Part shown: piece by piece, positions 9,286-18,800 of the stretch
Numbering within the stretch: the stretch's first letter is position 1
Layout of the letters: the number at the start of each line of letters is the position of its first letter
Source: Paenibacillus sp. Soil750
GTDB lineage: Bacteria; Bacillota; Bacilli; Paenibacillales; NBRC-103111
Length of the DNA stretch: 64,000 nt
Reading direction: 5' to 3'
NCBI RefSeq assembly: GCF_001428045.1
Contig: NZ_LMSD01000023.1
Location: 124,001-188,000, forward strand
Translations under genes and position numbers: made by a program
Notes under the pieces: model-generated
The model's input: the letters and a program-made list of their open reading frames with translations, nothing else
Told to the model about the DNA's origin: nothing
Databases searched by the model: none

Positions 9286-11042
9286 AATGGATGCACTCTT
9301 TTCGCTATCAACTATCGGTTCTGTATTTGATTACGATAATCGTGCCGACGATTATTATTATATTTTTTATGCCGTATTATTTTAAGCAGGTTATTATCAA
9401 CAACTCAAGGGCAGAGACTAAGAGTACAGTGGCAGCCCTGAGTCGTAATATTGAAATCTATTTGGACGATCTAGAAAGGCTGACCATCACGCCATATTTA
9501 AATAATGAGGTAATGAAAGCGTTATCGAACAAAGCGAATCATCATGGAGTAGAGGATACATACACAGCCTTGATGACAAGTCGTATACTTGACGCAAGTC
9601 TTAGCAGTTATATGAAGATGGCACGAACAGATATATTGGGCACCACAATGCTTTTTAACGATGGCACAGCTTTTGTGAAATCAATAGATTTATCTGATCC
9701 AGTAAAATCATATTCCTTTGAAAAACAGCCATGGTATAAAACTATCACGGAGGCAGATGGGCGAGTGGTGTATATTGGCCCCCATAATCAGGATTATTGG
9801 AAAGGGCATAAGCTGAAAAAGGTTTTCTCTGTCGCAAGAGTTATTAAAGAGCCTGACACCCAACAAAAGTTGGCGATTATCATGGCGGATGCGGATGCTA
9901 AAGTGTTTCAACGAATCATTGATGATACTAAGTTTCAAGTCAATTCGATTGTCGCCATTTTGGATGAAGAACTTAACCCATTGTTCACCAGTAAAACCAT
10001 TAATGATAGCTTGCTGACTCAACTAAACGCTAATCAAACGATAATAAATGAAGGTCGAAATGATTCTTATTTTGTCATAAAAGGAAAGTTGAAACAGAAT
10101 AATTGGCAAGTTATTGTACTATTGCCTTATTCCGATATTCAGTCCAAGTTCCGTTGGGTGTATGTGGTTGGTATCTTGTTTGGCATCGGCGGGCTCATAC
10201 TGACGGTTACGTTATTTGCTATTCAATCCAGGAGAACTACCAAGCCATTCCAAGAGATGACAAACGTGATGAAAAGGGTGCAAACAGGACATTTAGATAT
10301 GAGAGTAACTATTCGGGGGAAAGATGAGATATCTCAACTGGGTCTAGCAATGAACACCATGATCAATCGGTTAAATGATCTTATTGAGAGGGAGTATAGG
10401 ACTCAGCTAGGATTGAAAGAAGCGGAGCTTCGATCCTTGCAGGCACAAATCCAACCTCACTTTTTGTACAATGTCTTAAATGGGATACTCGGACTTAATC
10501 GAAAGGGTCACAAGGAAGAGATAGAGTCAGCTATTTTGTCGTTAAGCCATATGATGCGTTACGTACTCTCGAAGAAAGATATGACGCGCTTAAGCGAAGA
10601 GTTGGATTTTCTAAGGAGCTATTGCGCGCTGCAGAAAATGCGACTTGGCAGTCGAGGTTTTTCGTATCGGATTGAATGTGTACCCGAGCTGGAGTCTATA
10701 CAAATTCCTAAACTGCTCTTGCAGCCATTGGTTGAGAATGCAATCATTCATGGTATTGAGCCCTTGTATTCCCCGAGCGAATTATTAATAACAGCATGTT
10801 TAGATAAAGATGAAGCTAACATATCTTTTGTGAATCTAATTGTAGCGGATACAGGCATAGGTTTTGCAGAGGAGAAATCGGATAAAGGGAATCATATCGG
10901 TTTACAGAATGTAATCAACAGAATGAAACTAACATATCCCGGATCTGAGATTAATATACAGAGTGTGCTAGAGCAAGGAACTGTTATCAAACTGACATTA
11001 CCGGCCAAAGGGATAATCGAAGAAAATGAGGTGAAAGTATGA
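9282..11042 (+). CDS. Sensor histidine kinase, YesM/LytS type
   Basis: Membrane kinase of 586 residues: TM1 (about 14-36), extracytoplasmic Cache-like sensor (about 40-290), TM2 (about 293-315), HAMP (TTKPFQEMTNVMKRV region), His_kinase domain with phospho-acceptor H393 in QIQPHFLYN, then a HATPase domain with N box (LVENAIIHG) and G box (DTGIGF). It overlaps the binding-protein gene by 4 bases upstream and the regulator gene by 4 bases downstream, so the three proteins are translationally coupled. The expected role is phosphorylation of the 11039-12544 regulator in response to sugar bound by the co-encoded lipoprotein, by analogy with binding protein-kinase-regulator systems such as XylFII-LytS-YesN of clostridia. 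Confidence 0.92.
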   Translation: MKWMHSFRYQLSVLYLITIIVPTIIIIFFMPYYFKQVIINNSRAETKSTVAALSRNIEIYLDDLERLTITPYLNNEVMKALSNKANHHGVEDTYTALMTSRILDASLSSYMKMARTDILGTTMLFNDGTAFVKSIDLSDPVKSYSFEKQPWYKTITEADGRVVYIGPHNQDYWKGHKLKKVFSVARVIKEPDTQQKLAIIMADADAKVFQRIIDDTKFQVNSIVAILDEELNPLFTSKTINDSLLTQLNANQTIINEGRNDSYFVIKGKLKQNNWQVIVLLPYSDIQSKFRWVYVVGILFGIGGLILTVTLFAIQSRRTTKPFQEMTNVMKRVQTGHLDMRVTIRGKDEISQLGLAMNTMINRLNDLIEREYRTQLGLKEAELRSLQAQIQPHFLYNVLNGILGLNRKGHKEEIESAILSLSHMMRYVLSKKDMTRLSEELDFLRSYCALQKMRLGSRGFSYRIECVPELESIQIPKLLLQPLVENAIIHGIEPLYSPSELLITACLDKDEANISFVNLIVADTGIGFAEEKSDKGNHIGLQNVINRMKLTYPGSEINIQSVLEQGTVIKLTLPAKGIIEENEVKV

Positions 11043-12544
11043 GAATTGTTATTGCAGATGATGAATATTGGGCTCAAGAATATTTAATACAAATTCTTTT
11101 AAATGGCGATCCATCATGGACAATAGTCGGTAGAGCCTTCAATGGCAAAGAACTGTATCAGCTTGTAACTGAACTAAATCCAGATTTAGCTATTATCGAT
11201 ATTAAAATGCCGGAAATGAATGGACTAGAAGCCTATAAGGCTTGTAAACTTAGTTCCCCAGAAACCCAATGGGTTATAATTAGCGGCTATGAAGAGTTTC
11301 AGTATGCACAGGAGGCGATAAAACTCGGGGCACGCGATTATTTGACCAAGCCTGTTAAAGCGGAAATACTAACGTATTTAGTAAGAGTGCTTGAGGAGGA
11401 GTTAGTGAAGGCTCAAGATGTCCTAAAGAATCAACTAAAACGCAGTGTAAAGAATGCTCTGAATGAGCGAATTGAAATTATGAGTCAAAATGAAGTACAC
11501 ACAGACAAATATTATTATCAAATTGCCTTATTATATGTGGACAGTAGTTTAGAAAAAGAACTACAAACAGATTTAAATCAAGAATTCAATAGAAAATTAA
11601 AACAGTTCCTCACAGGTAACAGACATATAACCTTAGGGGATTTGTGTTATTCCGTACAGAATGGAGTTTTTTGTTTGATACATATACTTAGGAAGGAAAC
11701 GGAAGGGAGGCCTTCAATGCAAAACTATGAAGCACAGTTTGAGGAATTCATACGTTCAGAATCAAAACCAGATTGGGCAATAACGTTGATTGTACATGAT
11801 CGTGAACTTGAGTATAGCGAAATCGCTGTTTGGATCAAAGAGGTTAATAAGTTATCTCCTCTTCGAATCTTATTTGGCATAAATCAGGTATGGAAAATGA
11901 AGGTTTTAGCTCGTATAGCTCATTATGATTCGCATTACGTTCATTTTTGCTCTATGGTTACTGATTCTGTGAACGATTATACAAATAATAGGTGTGTCAG
12001 TATAGAGAAGTGTAACGGATTGCTGAATCAACTCAAGATGGACAGATTGGAGGATGACCCCGAGAAAAAACGGAAACTTCTTGTATACTTACAGACAACT
12101 TTCCCATTTATATTCAATTTGGACGAGTCACCTTCCAATTACTTAGTTCATCTCATTCAGAAATTTTCATCAAAATTAGATGTTGTTGATAAAATCGCTA
12201 GAACAAATGATTTCCTCTTCCAAGTTCAACAATATATCTCCGAGAATTATATGTATAACCTCAGCATAACAGAAATCGCAAACAAATTTCATATTTCCCC
12301 CAATTATTTGAGTACATTGTTTCATCGTAATGTCGGTATTTCTTTTATTAAGTATGTAACAAACCTCCGAATTCAAGAAGCTCAAAAGTTGTTAGCTATA
12401 ACAGACGAACCTATTCAAGTAGTGGCCTTGAGGGTCGGATATACAAGCCAAAGTCATTTCATTAAAACGTTTCGTGAGTATACAGGCTACAACCCTTCTG
12501 AGTATACAGGAAAAATCATAAAAAGAAGTTTCAAACAAGAATAA
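11039..12544 (+). CDS. Response regulator, REC + AraC-type HTH (YesN-like)
   Basis: The 501-residue protein has a receiver domain with D54 in DIKMP and Lys in TKPVK, a variable middle region, and an AraC-type double HTH at about 389-494 (NLSITEIANKF, GISFIKYVTNLR, VGYTSQSHFIKTF). The start overlaps the kinase stop by 4 bases (ATGA). It is the natural partner of the 9282 kinase. The nearest downstream target is the GH27 gene, whose promoter region contains a 16-base perfect palindrome at 12605; that link is inference. Confidence 0.92.
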   Translation: MRIVIADDEYWAQEYLIQILLNGDPSWTIVGRAFNGKELYQLVTELNPDLAIIDIKMPEMNGLEAYKACKLSSPETQWVIISGYEEFQYAQEAIKLGARDYLTKPVKAEILTYLVRVLEEELVKAQDVLKNQLKRSVKNALNERIEIMSQNEVHTDKYYYQIALLYVDSSLEKELQTDLNQEFNRKLKQFLTGNRHITLGDLCYSVQNGVFCLIHILRKETEGRPSMQNYEAQFEEFIRSESKPDWAITLIVHDRELEYSEIAVWIKEVNKLSPLRILFGINQVWKMKVLARIAHYDSHYVHFCSMVTDSVNDYTNNRCVSIEKCNGLLNQLKMDRLEDDPEKKRKLLVYLQTTFPFIFNLDESPSNYLVHLIQKFSSKLDVVDKIARTNDFLFQVQQYISENYMYNLSITEIANKFHISPNYLSTLFHRNVGISFIKYVTNLRIQEAQKLLAITDEPIQVVALRVGYTSQSHFIKTFREYTGYNPSEYTGKIIKRSFKQE

Positions 12545-12604
12545 AATCGTTTCAATGCAAATTATTCAGTATAAATGAGCAATTCAATTGTAATTTTCTA
12601 AATG

Positions 12605-12620
12605 GATACATGCATGTATC
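12605..12620. promoter_or_regulatory. 16-bp perfect palindrome, possible operator upstream of the GH27 gene
   Basis: GATACATGCATGTATC reads the same on both strands and lies 61 bases after the regulator stop and 194 bases before the GH27 start. A TACAAT at 12639-12644 could be a -10 box, which would put the palindrome at or just upstream of the -35 position. The binding protein is unknown. Confidence 0.4.
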
Positions 12621-12743
12621 TTCGATATATTTTAATTGTACAATTTGAATAAAGGGAGGTATAGGAAGGAAAAGTCATGCTACGATATTGAGTTTATCGG
12701 GGAAGGGCAGGCTAACTGTACTCGTTGTAGATACTTCATATTT

Positions 12744-12757
12744 TGAAAGCGCAAACA
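12744..12757 (+). promoter_or_regulatory. cre-like catabolite-repression site in the GH27 leader
   Basis: TGAAAGCGCAAACA matches the Bacillus CcpA consensus TGWNANCGNTNWCA at 13 of 14 positions. It lies 57 bases before the GH27 start, in a long leader, and fits a roadblock site for CcpA. It is nearly identical to the site at 25727. Confidence 0.5.
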
Positions 12758-12813
12758 GTTTGGTAGCAAGGTCTAATCTTAATTTATCTAAAAATAATGG
12801 AGGTTGAAAAAAT

Positions 12814-15645
12814 ATGAAAAAAGCTTGTATGATTGCCACTCTTTTAGTAATGGTCAGCATGTATTTCTTTATTCCAAGTATTCCAGCAGAAGCTTCAGAG
12901 AACGGTCTTGCTAAGACACCACCTATGGGATGGAACACCTGGAACAAGTTTGGTTGCAATGTTAGTGAAACCTTGGTTAAAGAAATGACTGACGCCATGG
13001 TTTCAAGTGGTATGAAGGATGCTGGATATCAATATGTGAATATCGACGATTGTTGGCAAACTTCTAGAGATACAACAACTGGAAAAATTGTGGTTGATCC
13101 CGTTCGGTTTCCGAGTGGAATGAAAGCTCTTGCTGATTATGTTCACTCGAAAGGATTAAAACTTGGTGTGTATACGGATGTTGGTTATAAGACTTGTGCA
13201 GGGCGTCCGGGCAGTCGAGGTTACTATGACATAGATGCGCAAACGTATGTGCAATGGGGTGTTGACTATGTCAAAGTGGATTGGTGTTATGTTGATCCAG
13301 ATGCAAAATTATTAAACTCCGGTCCGAAACCTAATGCGGCAACTTGGTATGGTGAATTCGGGGAAGCACTAAAGAATGCCGGAGGAGGAATTGTTTATAG
13401 TATTTGCAACTGGGGTGAGCAATCACCATGGGTGTGGGGACCGCAAGTCGGCAATTTGTGGCGCACTGGCCAAGATATTGGGGATGCATGGGAAAAAGGT
13501 ACAAATTGGTACAATGGAATAATTAATGCTTATGATACATCTGTTACTCATAATGCCAACGCAGGACCTGGCGGCTGGAATGACCCGGATATGCTTGAAA
13601 TAGGTAATGGCGGTGCAACTACTATAGAATACAGTTCACAGTTTAGCTTGTGGAGTATGTTGGCGGCACCGCTAATTGCCGGGAATGATCTCAGAACCAT
13701 GTCACAAGCTACCAAAGATATTTTAATGAATAAAGAAGTAATTGCTGTAAATCAGGACCTTCTTGGCGTTCAAGCTACAAAAATTAGTGACAATGGAGAT
13801 ATCGAAGTGCTTGTGAAACCACTTGCGAATGGTGACAAAGCCGTTGCATTGTTAAATAGAGGAGCACAGGCAACGAAAATTAGTGTAACGGCTGCGGATG
13901 TAGGACTTCCAGTTTCAGAAGGATACCTAGTTAGAGACTTGTGGCAGCATCAGAGCAAGGGATCTTTTGGAACAATCAGCGCTGATGTTCCTTCTCACGG
14001 TACTGCAATGTTCAGAGTATCTGCGGAAGCATTAGCTGATTTGCCTGCTTCACTGTATATTCAACCTGCGGCTTCCAATGCTAATTTGGAGACTGGTAAA
14101 ACTGTTCAATATTCAACCACTATTTACAATAGCGGTGTCAAGGATATTCAAAACGCATCTGTAAGTGCACAAGTTCCTAATGGTTGGACAGTAGTGCCAA
14201 CATCCGCCAACAGTTTTAATAACATTGCCATCGGACAAACGGTAACAGCTAGCTGGAATATTACTGCTCCTTCTTCTTCAGTAGGGTCACAAGATATTGG
14301 TATCACATTGAACTACTTAGATGGGACTATTACAAAGCAGCAGCAAGAAAGTTTAAAAGTTGTCGTTAATTTATCCGAAGGTAGTGCGTATTTAAGCGAC
14401 TTAGCGTGGGCCTCTTCAACAAATGGATGGGGACCGGTAGAGAAGAATATGTCGGTTGGAAACAATGGTACAAATGACGGAAAAATCATAACCCTTAATG
14501 GTGTCCAATATAACAAAGGCTTGGGAACAAATTCACGAAGTGAAATCACTTACAATATAAACAGTAAATATGAAACTTTTATTTCTGATGTAGGAATTGA
14601 TGATGACGTTAACCAGGGTAGTGTTACGTTTCAGGTGTATGGAGATGGGGTAAAGCTGTGGGAAAGCGGACTCATGACAGCAACTAGCCCTACTGCAACA
14701 GCGAATGTAAATATAAAAGGAGTCCAAATTCTCAAACTGGTCGTAACCGATGGTGGAGATGGGAACGCATTTGATCATGGTGATTGGGCAGGTGCCAGAG
14801 TGATTGTAGTGAAAGCAGTCGCTGCTTCACTTTCAGCAAACAGCAGTGTGCAGCCCGGAAGCAGCTTTACAGTGGGAGTTAGCCTGGACAACGTGACACA
14901 AAGTGTTTACGCCCAGGACATCACCTTAACTTATGATTCCAATGTATTTGACTATGTGAGTGCGGTGGGTGCAAACAACAACATCCAGATCGTGACAGTG
15001 GACAAAGCCACTGCTGGGAAAGTTAGACTCATTACCGCCAATACTGGAGGGGGGATATCTGGAGCCAGTACGCCGGTTCTGAATCTAACCTTCAAGGTAA
15101 AGGCCGGTGTTCAGAGTACCAGTGGAACGATTGCGGCTACCCAGGCAAAGCTTGGTGTGGCTCCAGAGGGAACCGTGATTCAAGCGCAGCTTGGCAGTAT
15201 AAGCATTTCAGTAGGCAGTATTGGAGTGGTTGTAGATAAGACCGCTTTGACAACAGCCATTACGAGTGCACAGAGCCTATATGGTTCAGCAGTCGTTGGT
15301 ACAGCAGCGGGTCAATACCCGCAGGCAGCCAAGGATGCGTTCGGTGCAGCCCTTAATGCAGCCAATGCTGTAAAAGACAACCAAAGTGCGACACAGTCCC
15401 AGGTTGATAATAGTGTAACAGCACTGGGCAATGCAGTTGATGCCTTCAAAGCGCAAGTTATGAAGTCTGCAGACCTCAACAAGGATGGAAGTATCAATGT
15501 CGGTGACCTTGCGATGGTAGCTTATCATTACGGTAAGAATTCCAACGGCACAGACTGGGCGACAGCTAAGATTGCTGATATTAACAACGATAATAAGATC
15601 GATATTAGTGATCTTGCGGTTGTTGCATCTCAAATACTCCAATAA
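12814..15645 (+). CDS. Secreted GH27 alpha-galactosidase-like enzyme with NEW3, NPCBM, cohesin, FIVAR and dockerin modules
   Basis: Signal peptide (about 1-29), then GH27 (about 30-410) with the family start TPPMGWNTWN, nucleophile D156 in YVKVDWC and the acid/base-bearing WNDPDM motif (residues 255-260). Next come a NEW3-type beta domain (about 410-525), an NPCBM-type carbohydrate-binding domain (about 530-667), cohesin (668-800), FIVAR-like helices (806-880) and a dockerin (884-943) with calcium loops DLNKDGSINVGD and DINNDNKIDISD. GH27 enzymes usually release alpha-galactose; beta-L-arabinopyranosidases also belong to the family, so the substrate is not certain. The last three modules duplicate those of the 1581 gene. 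The start follows GGAGGTTGAAAAAAT. It probably removes side-chain galactose from galactomannan or complex xylan outside the cell. Confidence 0.92.
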   Translation: MKKACMIATLLVMVSMYFFIPSIPAEASENGLAKTPPMGWNTWNKFGCNVSETLVKEMTDAMVSSGMKDAGYQYVNIDDCWQTSRDTTTGKIVVDPVRFPSGMKALADYVHSKGLKLGVYTDVGYKTCAGRPGSRGYYDIDAQTYVQWGVDYVKVDWCYVDPDAKLLNSGPKPNAATWYGEFGEALKNAGGGIVYSICNWGEQSPWVWGPQVGNLWRTGQDIGDAWEKGTNWYNGIINAYDTSVTHNANAGPGGWNDPDMLEIGNGGATTIEYSSQFSLWSMLAAPLIAGNDLRTMSQATKDILMNKEVIAVNQDLLGVQATKISDNGDIEVLVKPLANGDKAVALLNRGAQATKISVTAADVGLPVSEGYLVRDLWQHQSKGSFGTISADVPSHGTAMFRVSAEALADLPASLYIQPAASNANLETGKTVQYSTTIYNSGVKDIQNASVSAQVPNGWTVVPTSANSFNNIAIGQTVTASWNITAPSSSVGSQDIGITLNYLDGTITKQQQESLKVVVNLSEGSAYLSDLAWASSTNGWGPVEKNMSVGNNGTNDGKIITLNGVQYNKGLGTNSRSEITYNINSKYETFISDVGIDDDVNQGSVTFQVYGDGVKLWESGLMTATSPTATANVNIKGVQILKLVVTDGGDGNAFDHGDWAGARVIVVKAVAASLSANSSVQPGSSFTVGVSLDNVTQSVYAQDITLTYDSNVFDYVSAVGANNNIQIVTVDKATAGKVRLITANTGGGISGASTPVLNLTFKVKAGVQSTSGTIAATQAKLGVAPEGTVIQAQLGSISISVGSIGVVVDKTALTTAITSAQSLYGSAVVGTAAGQYPQAAKDAFGAALNAANAVKDNQSATQSQVDNSVTALGNAVDAFKAQVMKSADLNKDGSINVGDLAMVAYHYGKNSNGTDWATAKIADINNDNKIDISDLAVVASQILQ

Positions 15646-15699
15646 AAACTGAATACTAGTAATGCCCTATCCCGATAGAAATCTTCATAGGGATGGGGC
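14818..15699 (+). repeat. Copy 2 of the cohesin-FIVAR-dockerin cassette (partner 5341-6218)
   Basis: This copy has the same module order and near-identical DNA as copy 1, including the downstream CCCTATCCC hairpin. The flanking catalytic parts (GH30/GH43 and GH27) are unrelated, so the tail moved or was homogenised as a unit. Confidence 0.85.
15664..15699 (+). terminator. Terminator-like hairpin, CCCTATCCC family
   Basis: GCCCTATCCC (15664-15673) pairs with GGGATGGGGC (15690-15699) with one G-U pair, 18 bases after the GH27 stop. It is the copy-2 counterpart of the 6183 hairpin. Confidence 0.55.
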
Positions 15700-15793
15700 A
15701 TACTTGTATTTGTTGGTTTTTCTTAGAATCTACGAAGTCAATTCATAGAAATCTTCACTTTTCGAATAAGAAATTACATTCTGAAATGATTGC

Positions 15794-15848
15794 GTTTAAG
15801 TTAAACTGTAAACAGTAATTATCACAGCATAGTAATTTGTCACATGCA
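15794..15848 (+). promoter_or_regulatory. Palindromes and tandem direct repeat upstream of the SLH-GH43 gene
   Basis: GTTTAAGTTAAAC (15794-15806) is a perfect palindrome, followed by CTGTAAACAG (15806-15815), also palindromic. Then come two imperfect direct repeats, AGTAATTATCACAGCA (15814-15829) and AGTAATTTGTCACATGCA (15831-15848), spaced 17 bases apart. Tandem repeats are the usual site layout for AraC-type activators, but no -10 box is clear. Confidence 0.4.
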
Positions 15849-15872
15849 AATTACTAAGAAGGAGTGTAATAA

Positions 15873-18800
15873 ATGGAAATGAAAAAGAAACACGAGAGGA
15901 ATCTTGTGCTTATGAGTAAGAAGCTAGGGGTGTTTTTATTAGCGCTTACATTATTGCTAAGTATTGTACCAAGTGCTTCGATATATGCACAATCCAATGA
16001 AGACACCTTAGAGAACCCATTTATATGGGCCGACGTTCCCGATCTCGATGTCATCAGAGTAGGTGATGCTTATTATATGAGTAGCACAACCATGCATATG
16101 AACCCTGGTATTCCTATTATGAAATCATATGATCTCAAAAACTGGGAAATCGTGAATTATGTTTACGATATGCTTGCAGATAATGATGAACAAGCACTTA
16201 GAAATGGAAAAGACAATTATGGGAAAGGTTCATGGGCAAGCAGCTTAAGATACCATAATGGCAAATATTATGTGGCATTTGCTTCCTATGATACTGGCAA
16301 AACCTATATCTATCAAACAACAGATATAGAAAAGGGTCCATGGACCCATTCAGAGCTTGATGGGGTCTATCATGATATGTCATTGCTGTTTGATGATGAT
16401 GGACGTGTCTATATGGTTTATGGCGGCGGTGATATTAAAGCCATTGAACTGACTCCAGATGCTACCGCAATCAAAGCAGGCGGCCTTAATAAAGTCATTA
16501 TTCCTAATGCGAGCCTAGTTGCAAGTACAGCGGAGAATGTGAATCTTCAAGCTGAAGGCACGCATATCCAAAAAATTAACGGTACATATTACGTATTCAA
16601 TATAACATGGCCTAAGAATTCTGGCCGTGTTGAAATCATGCATCGAGCAGACAAAATTGATGGTGTATATGAAGGTAAAGTTGCCTTAAACAATGCTGGT
16701 ATCGCACAGGGCGGTATCATTGATACCGTTGATGGCAAATGGTATGCAATGTTGTTTGGAGACCGTGGCTCAGTCGGACGTATACCTTACCTAGTGCCAG
16801 TTACATGGAGTGATGGTTGGCCAGTATTCGGCATTAACGGTACGGTTCCACAAAGTATGGCTATTCCCGTTAGTGGTGTAGCTTCTAAGAACAATTTGGT
16901 AGCTTCTGATGAATTCTATCAAAGCTCCCAAAAAGTAGGGGCATCGCATACTGTTATTAATACAACTTCAACTACATCACCTACAGTGCCAACACCTGTG
17001 ACACCACTACCTATAAGTGAGGGAACAGAACTTTTGATAAACGGTGGTATGGAGAACGGGTTAACACCATGGGAGAAGCATGATACTGCAACGGTTGCGG
17101 TATCAACGGATGAGCATTTTAGCGGAACCAATAGTTTATATATTAGCGGCAGGGGAGCTACTGGTGCTGGTGTGCAACAATTTGTTACTGGAAAAATAAA
17201 AGCGGGGGCTACTTATAAATTTTCCGCGAAAGTGAAATATAACTCAGGTCCTGCTACGAAGCAATTCATTTTTGATATCCAAGATGGGGATTGGACGACG
17301 ATTAAGAATCTTGCATCAGGTGTCATGACCAAAGGTGCATGGGGCACAATTGAAGGAACCTATACAGTGCCGACTGATGCAACTTTCACACAACCGCGTA
17401 TATTTATTGAAACGGTCTGGACATCAGCGCAAGATCCCACGAATGATTTAATGAATTTCTACGTCGATGATATTTCTTTCGTGGATGTTACACCTGACGG
17501 GAACCTTTTGACAAATGGTAAGATGGAGAAGGGTCTAACACCTTGGGAAAAACATGATACTGCAACAGTTGCTGTGTCAACGAATGAGCATTTTAGTGGA
17601 ACCAATAGTTTATTTATTAGTGGACGGGCAGCAACTGGAGCTGGCGTGCAACAGTCTGTTACCGGAAAAGTATCGGCTGGCAGTAAATATAAGTTTTCTG
17701 CCAAAGTGAAATATACCTCAGGTCCTGCTACTAGAGCATTTAATTTCGATATTCAAGATGGAGATTGGCAGACGATTAAGATTCTTGGATCTGGCGTCAT
17801 GACCAAAGGTGTGTGGGGCACAATTGAAGGCACCTATACAGTTCCTGACAATGCTGTTTTTAATCAACCGCGTATATTTATTGAAACTTCCTGGACAGCA
17901 GCGCAAGATCCGACGAATGATCTAATGGATTTCTATGTCGATGATATTTCCTTAATAGACGCTACGCCCGCTGGCGGTTTGGATAAAGTGAAGAACGGGG
18001 AATACGATTACAATGGATCTAATCTTGGATTAGTGTGGCAATGGAATCATAATCCCGATAATAACCATTGGTCCCTTACGGAGCGTTCTGGCTATCTAAG
18101 ACTTACTACTGGAAGAAAGAGTACAAGTCTTCTAGATGCTAGAAATACGCTGACACAGAGAACGTTTGGTCCAGAAAGCTCAGGAAATGTGGCCATGGAT
18201 ATTAGCAAGATGAAAGATGGTGATTATGCAGGACTCGCTGCATTCCAAAAAGAGTATGCATTCGTTGGGGTGAAAATGTCCGGGACTTCGAAGTCCATTG
18301 TTATGGTGGATGGCAGTTCTGGAACGGCAGTTGAAAAAGCTAGTATTCCTGTCACTCAGGATAACGTATATTTTAAAGCTGATTTTGACTATAAAAATCA
18401 GACAGATAAGGCTTATTTCTATTACAGCCTTGACGGCATTACATGGACAGCAATAGGGAATACGCTGCAAATGCATTATACATTGCCTCATTTTATGGGT
18501 TATCGTTTCGGTTTGTTCAACTATGCAACGAAAACAACAGGCGGTATTGTTGATTTTGACTATTTTAGAATAGATAATAAATTGACAGGAACGAGTTCGC
18601 CAGCAACAGTACTTCAGGCAAATCTAGCCAATGTTCCGAATGTGATCGGAGTTCAGAACATCGAGCTGCAAGTTCCAGTCCAAATGAATGCATTACCGAA
18701 TGGGAATTATTCAGCAATCTCAGCTTCCTTTAATATACCGAAGGAGCTCACTGTAACGGGTGTAGACTTTAATACGGCTAATATTGTTGGAAATACTTCC

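Noticed and set aside
12677..12691. Four-codon leader peptide (ATG to TGA) in the GH27 leader
   Set aside because: Although an AGGAAGG precedes it, a four-codon frame is easily random and no attenuator structure is visible after it.
17021..17965. Mobile element from long direct repeats
   Set aside because: The repeats are in-frame protein modules without inverted ends or a transposase.
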